Source: Toxonevra muliebris
Taxonomy: Eukaryota > Arthropoda > Insecta > Diptera > Pallopteridae
Assembly (NCBI GenBank): GCA_963691655.1
Contig: OY829327.1
Span: 52,526,079 to 52,590,078, forward strand
Length of the DNA: 64,000 bases
Direction: 5' to 3'
Shown here: positions 62,001 to 64,000 of the stretch, one piece after another
Layout: every line of letters begins with the position of its first letter
How positions within the stretch are numbered: the first letter of the stretch is position 1
Notes under the pieces: model-generated
Seen by the model: only the letters and a program-made list of their open reading frames with translations
Told to the model about the DNA's origin: nothing
Databases searched by the model: none
Position numbers and translations under genes: made by a program

Positions 62001-63201
62001 TATTACTGAGTTAGATTTCCTTTTATCTTTTCTTTGTTACCTTTCAGATTGTTCAATATGTCTCACAACTCGGCACCAATGAAGTTTTGAAGAATGTTAT
62101 TCTTTTCGAAACCACTACGCCTTTGCTTGGCTTTGCATCGTATGTCATTACCTACAAGTATGATGCCAAGAATGGTGAATCTGGTACTATCATCTATGTG
62201 TGGGAAGGTGCTAAGGCAACCGATAACACCAAAGAACGTTCCTTTGAAGACGCCATGGCATTGGCTATTGAAAAGAATGCTCTACTTGTACGCACTGCAC
62301 AATCTCACGAACCCAGACATTTCCTTAAAATGTTCAAGGGTAAATTGATGACACCATACACTGCTGCACCCACGAAACCACAACTCTTCCGTATACGTGG
62401 CACCGATGCCAGTGATGTGCATGCTAGCGAAGTGGTTGCTGATTCAGCGTCGTTGGCTTCAGGTGATGTCTTTGCTTTGGTTACATTGAAAGACCATAAG
62501 ATTTATGTATGGGTTGGTTTGGTAAGTAGAAGAGAAAACGGACCAGATTTTTGCTGTGTGCTTTTTTTCTACATTAATCTCATATTTTAGGGTGCTTCTG
62601 ACTTTGAGAAGAACATGGCGAATGAGCGTTTCGAAAGTTATTGGCCCGATGCGGAATTGGAAGTGATTGACGAAGGTGCTGAGCCTGGTGATTTCTGGGA
62701 AGACTTGAATGGTGAAGGCGTTTATGATCGCAGTATGAACGATGATGGTGCACCATTGCTTGAACCACGTCTCTTCCATTGCCGTTTGGTGGGCTGGCGT
62801 GTTAAGGTGGAAGAAGTTGCACACTTTGAGCAAGAGGTTAGGGTTTTCATTAACTTATTTTTTTATAAATCTATAATAAAATCTTACATGTTTCTTAAGG
62901 ATCTTGATGTGGATGATATAATGCTGCTCGATGGTGGTGATGAGATTTATATGTGGGTTGGTTCTGGTGCTACCACAGAAGAAAATGCCAAACTGCTTGA
63001 TATGGCAAAGGTAAGGAAGGAAAAAGAAGCTTACGTCAATAATATTAATATCTTATTTTCTTGTTTTTTTTAAAGAAATACATTAAATTGGAACCCACTG
63101 ATCGTTCTATTGATACTGTAAGCATTGTTCGTATTACACAAGATAATGAGCCACGCGTTTTCAAACGTATGTTCCCCAGCTGGGAAGATGGTTACTGGCA
63201 G
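32011..63201 (+). CDS. Gel: Gelsolin (secreted isoform), last exon beyond or near the window edge
   Basis: Exons: 32011-32039, 36897-37083, 59754-59828, 60264-60456, 61035-61328, 61399-61988, 62048-62521, 62591-62836, 62900-63010 and 63076-63201, 775 codons so far, every phase consistent. Exon 1 supplies MPTIMAVIC, and the join to exon 2 completes a signal peptide (hydrophobic to about residue 23, LAG). An internal ATG at 37024 (MNPAFANAG) is the likely start of the cytoplasmic isoform. Gelsolin repeats follow: G1 about 57-180, G2 185-285, G3 310-430, G4 460-560, G5 570-670, G6 from 675, with typical strands such as CFILD...IYVWVG and [14 protein letters not shown]. The protein severs and caps actin filaments under calcium control. 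The 62837 donor is GTTAGG, unusual. The opening of G4 ([13 protein letters not shown]) departs from the common W-R form. Intron 2 is 22.7 kb. The C-terminal residues after G-Y-W-Q are not in the window as far as I can tell. Confidence 0.95.
32040..34484. other. Gelsolin intron 1, first part: nothing recognised
   Basis: AT-rich intronic DNA. No coding frame or transposon signature stands out. Confidence 0.35.
34485..35033 (-). mobile_element. Tc1/mariner-superfamily transposase pseudogene, N-terminal half
   Basis: Minus-strand reading from ATG 35033: a helix-turn-helix ([19 protein letters not shown]), a stop, a second helix-turn-helix ([20 protein letters not shown]) and [14 protein letters not shown], then a shifted frame ending in a MDDE-like region (34620-34580). 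The same layout (paired HTH, KTYKV..PDRN) is present in the element at 42613, so this is a distant family member. The catalytic C-terminal half is absent. Confidence 0.75.
35255..35510 (-). mobile_element. tRNA-derived SINE, copy 2 (rearranged)
   Basis: Positions 35306-35510, read on the minus strand, match the SINE body and carry a perfect B-box context GGGTTCGATTCCCG. The head upstream of the B-box is diverged. Just left (35255-35305) is another tRNA-like head in the same orientation (GGTCTAGTGGCAGCATGC), suggesting two overlapping insertions. No duplication was identified. Confidence 0.65.
35511..36896. other. Gelsolin intron 1, last part: no gene seen
   Basis: AT-rich with purine-rich stretches. 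The frame on the minus strand at 36287-36625 is hydrophobic low complexity. The splice acceptor of gelsolin exon 2 (TTTTTTCAATTAG) ends at 36896. Confidence 0.4.
37107..37471 (-). mobile_element. Tc1-like transposase C-terminal remnant
   Basis: The left end, following TA at 37105, is CAGTACTGTGCAAATCAAAA, a Tc1-type terminus. On the minus strand the C-terminal motif [13 protein letters not shown] is readable at about 37385-37335. A hAT-like element is inserted at 37480, in or next to it. The remainder of the transposase was not found. Confidence 0.65.
37480..38911. mobile_element. Non-autonomous hAT-like element, 1.43 kb, copy 1
   Basis: The left end CAGGGCCGTAGCCAG and the right end, read inward, TAAGGCCGTATTAGGG share the GGCCGTA core, with G-rich subterminal zones on both sides. 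Flanks GTAGTGAC (37472-37479) and GTTGTGAC (38912-38919) match at 7 of 8 positions, as expected for an old hAT insertion. The interior aligns with 47870-48862. No transposase frame survives. Confidence 0.7.
38920..40351. other. Gelsolin intron 2: no gene seen
   Basis: Sequence right of the hAT element may continue the Tc1 locus, but I could not follow a transposase frame. AT-rich. Confidence 0.35.
40360..41648. mobile_element. Non-autonomous hAT-like element, 1.29 kb
   Basis: Flanked by an exact 8-bp duplication GTGCATAT (40352-40359 and 41649-41656). The left end is TAAGAATGCCGATGCC; the right end read inward is TAGAGATGTAAATCTTC. Both have subterminal TCCGGGAT/CCCGGGAT words (40382-40430, 41611-41628). 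No transposase frame. Confidence 0.7.
41657..42610. other. Gelsolin intron 2: no gene seen
   Basis: Contains CA/TA-rich simple sequence (41930-41970, 42495-42525). Minus-strand frames at 42038-42298 are chance frames of biased composition. Confidence 0.35.
42613..44907 (+). mobile_element. Tc1/mariner element with both ends, transposase broken by a nested LINE
   Basis: Inverted ends AGGAGTGAGATTGAAAAAAT (42613) and, read inward from 44907, AGGAGTGAGATCGAAAAAAT, flanked by TA at 42611-42612 and 44908-44909. The transposase starts at ATG 42768 with paired helix-turn-helix segments, GRTQGPH, and [12 protein letters not shown]. It passes a MDDERMY catalytic-type block and WQAICSCG (about 43345), then is cut by the LINE at 43391. 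After the LINE it resumes ([44 protein letters not shown]). Frameshifts near 42945, 43250 and 44440 and the insertion make it inactive. Without the LINE it is about 1.3 kb, the usual Tc1 size. Confidence 0.9.
43391..44389 (+). mobile_element. 5'-truncated LINE (RNase H to 3' end) nested in the Tc1/mariner element
   Basis: Begins just before an RNase H domain ([16 protein letters not shown], 43482 onward; [30 protein letters not shown] split by frameshift). It continues to a Cys-His knuckle (C-R-F-C...H-I-L-A-Q-C, 44120-44165) and a stop at 44294. The 3' tail is AATAC repeats (44372-44390). A short duplication ACAGT (43386-43390 and 44390-44394) restores a continuous transposase reading when the LINE is removed. 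Confidence 0.85.
44910..47435. other. Gelsolin intron 2: no gene seen
   Basis: AT-rich with CA microsatellite stretches near 45085-45125, a CCA run at 46817-46835 and TGTATGTATG words. Minus-strand frames here are Tyr/His/Lys-biased chance frames. Confidence 0.35.
47436..47869 (-). mobile_element. Possible 3' end of a Jockey-like LINE
   Basis: Read on the minus strand, the segment ends in a (AAATA)n-like tail at 47436-47450, as do the clearer LINEs at 48863 and 53165. A weak frame ([18 protein letters not shown]) resembles the C-terminal region of Jockey-like ORF2. Degenerate. Confidence 0.4.
47870..48862. mobile_element. hAT-like element copy 2, right end missing
   Basis: Starts CAGGGCCGTAGCCAG and aligns along most of its length with 37480-38860, with a deletion relative to copy 1 near 48510. 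The match stops at about 48862 (AAAAATTAGAATAAAG), where the 3' end of the minus-strand LINE begins, so the right terminus has been lost. Confidence 0.75.
49208..49223 (+). repeat. Homopolymer run of 16 G
   Basis: G16 inside the coding part of the minus-strand LINE. It breaks that frame and is a probable site of slippage or sequencing error. Confidence 0.85.
50899..51416. mobile_element. piggyBac-like MITE, 518 bp, nested in the LINE
   Basis: TTAA at 50895-50898 and 51417-51420. The ends are CCCTCTCAGG and, read inward from the right, CCCTCTCAGG, a perfect 10-bp match. Removing the insert and one TTAA joins a continuous LINE reading frame (...[14 protein letters not shown]...), proving precise insertion. 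Confidence 0.85.
51786..53164. other. Gelsolin intron 2: no gene seen
   Basis: AT-rich. The only structure noticed is the tandem duplication at 52981-53077. Confidence 0.4.
52981..53077 (+). repeat. Tandem duplication of a 49-bp unit
   Basis: Two head-to-tail copies (52981-53029 and 53030-53077) starting CAAATAATATCAYTGATTTA, differing by one internal substitution (T/C) and the last base or two. The near-identity shows a recent event. Confidence 0.9.
53165..55185 (-). mobile_element. Jockey-like LINE 3' part, interrupted by a SINE
   Basis: Minus-strand blocks from 55185 leftward: [16 protein letters not shown] text (about 55110), [20 protein letters not shown] (54890-54830), then, past the [25 protein letters not shown] (54370-54310), and W/LGQ...[19 protein letters not shown] (54215-54160), typical of ORF2 C-termini. 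A tail-like ATTTATTTATTT lies at 53179-53192. Region 53200-54130 would be an unusually long 3' UTR, so that part is uncertain. Many stops: inactive. Confidence 0.65.
54388..54679 (-). mobile_element. tRNA-derived SINE, copy 3, nested in a LINE
   Basis: Body of 292 bp flanked by an exact 12-bp duplication CAATTAAATGAT (54376-54387 and 54680-54691), splitting the Jockey-like LINE. On the minus strand: a head with CTAGTGGGTAGTGCG and GAGTTCGATTCCCG (A- and B-box positions), a body matching copy 1 nearly throughout, and the end ...CCAACCTAAC. Confidence 0.9.
55205..55316. promoter_or_regulatory. Cluster of CGATA/TATCG motifs
   Basis: Five CGATA words (either strand) fall within about 110 bp, including one palindromic TATCGATA at 55239. 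In Drosophila, clustered CGATA is bound by BEAF-32 and TATCGATA by DREF. However ACTCGATAC at 55218 and GTATCGAGT at 55306 are inverted, so it may simply be a small TIR element. Confidence 0.25.
55606..55680. mobile_element. Tiny TTAA-flanked palindromic element, 75 bp
   Basis: TTAA at 55602-55605 and 55681-55684. The left arm begins CCCTCTATCTACC; the right arm, read inward, TCCTCTGCAACCC. Pairing continues with mismatches to ATGGGT/ACCCAT words, so most of the 75 bp can fold into a hairpin. The CCCTCT terminus matches the MITE at 50899. Confidence 0.55.
56469..57369. mobile_element. Element with long inverted arms (about 130-170 bp) around a 0.6-kb core, unassigned
   Basis: The left arm 56469-56638 and right arm 57241-57369 are inverted copies (start GCGACGATAGGTTGCATAAA against GCGACGTTAGGTTGCATAAA, inward through CAGTAGGTGGATAAAGTAAG to TGAAAAGA). 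The left arm carries about 40 nt absent from the right. The enclosed core contains an 82-codon ORF (56749-56997) and is related, at low identity, to 2630-3030 on the same strand. The inner ACAGTAGGTGGATAAAG resembles a Tc1-type terminus after TA. No catalytic motif is recognised. Confidence 0.6.
57370..58207. other. Gelsolin intron 2: no gene seen
   Basis: AT-rich, with CA repeats at 57902-57930. Confidence 0.35.
58208..58347. mobile_element. Small hAT-like MITE, 140 bp
   Basis: Left end CATAGCGGGGAGG; right end read inward CAGTAGCGGGTCC. Flanks GATGCATA (58200-58207) and GATGAATA (58348-58355) match at 7 of 8 positions. Confidence 0.55.
58348..59019. other. Gelsolin intron 2: no gene seen
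   Basis: AT-rich DNA without a recognised feature. Confidence 0.35.
59020..59640 (-). mobile_element. LINE 3' fragment with TAA tail, I/LOA-like
   Basis: On the minus strand the sequence ends CCTCTATAATAATAATAAC at 59033-59019, like the LINE tail at 11325. Upstream are degenerate coding traces of the post-RNase H region ([16 protein letters not shown] at about 59320-59280) and a WVLGER-like echo of the RNase H VPGH block at about 59460. Heavily decayed. Confidence 0.5.
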
Positions 63202-63627
63202 GTCAGTAAGAAGCTTATACTCTAAACGCCTTTTATTAATAATTGTGTCTGTAATGCGTTCAATTTGTAGTTGCTCTTTTTGTAGCATGATTATCTTTTT
63301 ATTATGAATTTCTATTTTCTGAAAATCATAACATAATTTTGCATGTTTTTTTTTTATTTGAAATTTGTGTGAAGTTTTAACCAAAGTTTTATATTTGTTT
63401 TTTGTTTTTATGTTATTTATGTTTCATTATTTCTAATAAATTTTTATTTTTAAACTATGTATAACTAGAAAGTAGCGTCAGTTTGTGTTGCTTTGTTTAG
63501 TTGCTTTGATAAGTTGGAAATTAAACAAATTTAAATAAATACATGGTTTGTTAAAAGACACTCCTGAACTTAAATGTGAAATAAATCAAACTACTGAAGT
63601 CGTACTAGTTTAGTTATAATTGGTTCT
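63202..63627. other. Gelsolin intron after the last visible exon
   Basis: Starts with donor GTCAGT. T-rich. No short terminal exon could be identified with confidence. Confidence 0.4.
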
Positions 63628-63886
63628 CGCTACCTCTATTCTTCCTTCAATCACGTATCTCCAAAAGAACCATTTCGCAGACAACAGAAAGAACTAAAGG
63701 CTTGAAAGCAACTTTCGTGTTCAAGTGGAGATACGAGGTTGAAAAACACGCTCTAATTTGTTTTTCATACGAACTCGCTGAAAACTTATTTCTATTTGGA
63801 TTCCTAGAGGGCGTTATACAAAGTAAGCAAAAAAAAATCACATTTCGCCCAAAATGGAGATACATGGTTGAAGAATATAGGTAGCG
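63628..63886. mobile_element. TIR element, 259 bp
   Basis: The left end CGCTACCTCTATTCTTC and right end, read inward, CGCTACCTATATTCTTC extend as imperfect inverted repeats through GTATCTCCA on both sides. TTCT is present on each flank (63624-63627 and 63887-63890), possibly a 4-bp target duplication. The plus-strand frame inside it is not gelsolin. Confidence 0.65.
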
Positions 63887-64000
63887 TTCTCTATTATATA
63901 TTTCATACTCTTTTGTCATCATAAAATATTTATAAATCGAATCGCATAGAAATTTGTACGCTAATTCATTTCAAGGTATTTAAATTGCTCGGCATTCAAG

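Noticed and set aside
63680..63884. Open frame read as the final exon of gelsolin
   Set aside because: It shows no similarity to the end of G6 and lies entirely within an inverted-repeat element.

Overview
The window is nuclear DNA from a fly. Genes have short introns (49-98 nt) with GT-AG borders, the base composition is very AT-rich, and transposon families typical of insects are everywhere. Three genes (a DDX41-type helicase, an RBM22-type splicing factor and gelsolin) match Drosophila abstrakt, CG14641 and Gel, which from memory lie close together near cytological region 82A. The large introns and heavy transposon load suggest a tephritid-like fruit fly rather than Drosophila; the genus is inference.

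Layout. Positions 1-1427 (minus) carry a C2H2 zinc-finger gene cut by the left window edge. Across an 80-bp gap, a short exon of unknown function begins at 1507 (plus) and has a small DNA transposon inside it. Positions 2275-4575 are transposon debris. Positions 4790-6398 (plus) hold a six-exon gene with XTBD, dsRBD-like, G-patch and R3H regions (NKRF-like). Positions 7891-9168 (minus) hold the intronless RBM22 orthologue. A 5'-truncated LINE follows, then the three-exon abstrakt orthologue (14331-16346, plus). Positions 16347-31800 are intergenic with transposon remnants and one unrecognised 142-codon ORF. Gelsolin starts at a TATA promoter near 31823 and runs past the right edge. Its first coding exon has only 29 nt and its third intron-exon junction follows a 22.7-kb intron packed with nested transposons.

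The genes have housekeeping roles in nuclear RNA metabolism (XRN2-binding protein, RBM22, Abstrakt) and actin dynamics (gelsolin). They do not form one pathway; adjacency looks like conserved synteny.

The mobile DNA is the richest part. Several insertions can be delimited by target-site duplications: hAT-like elements (8-bp TSD), TTAA-flanked piggyBac-like MITEs, a Tc1/mariner element with TA duplication interrupted by a LINE, and a tRNA-derived SINE family with three copies, one inside a Jockey-like LINE with a 12-bp TSD. An unassigned family shares a diverged core between 2630-3030 and 56790-57240, the second copy lying between inverted arms of about 130-170 bp. No wholly new biological system was demonstrated. 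The best candidates for something undescribed are that family, the SINE family, and the small unrecognised ORFs at 12909 and 29496.
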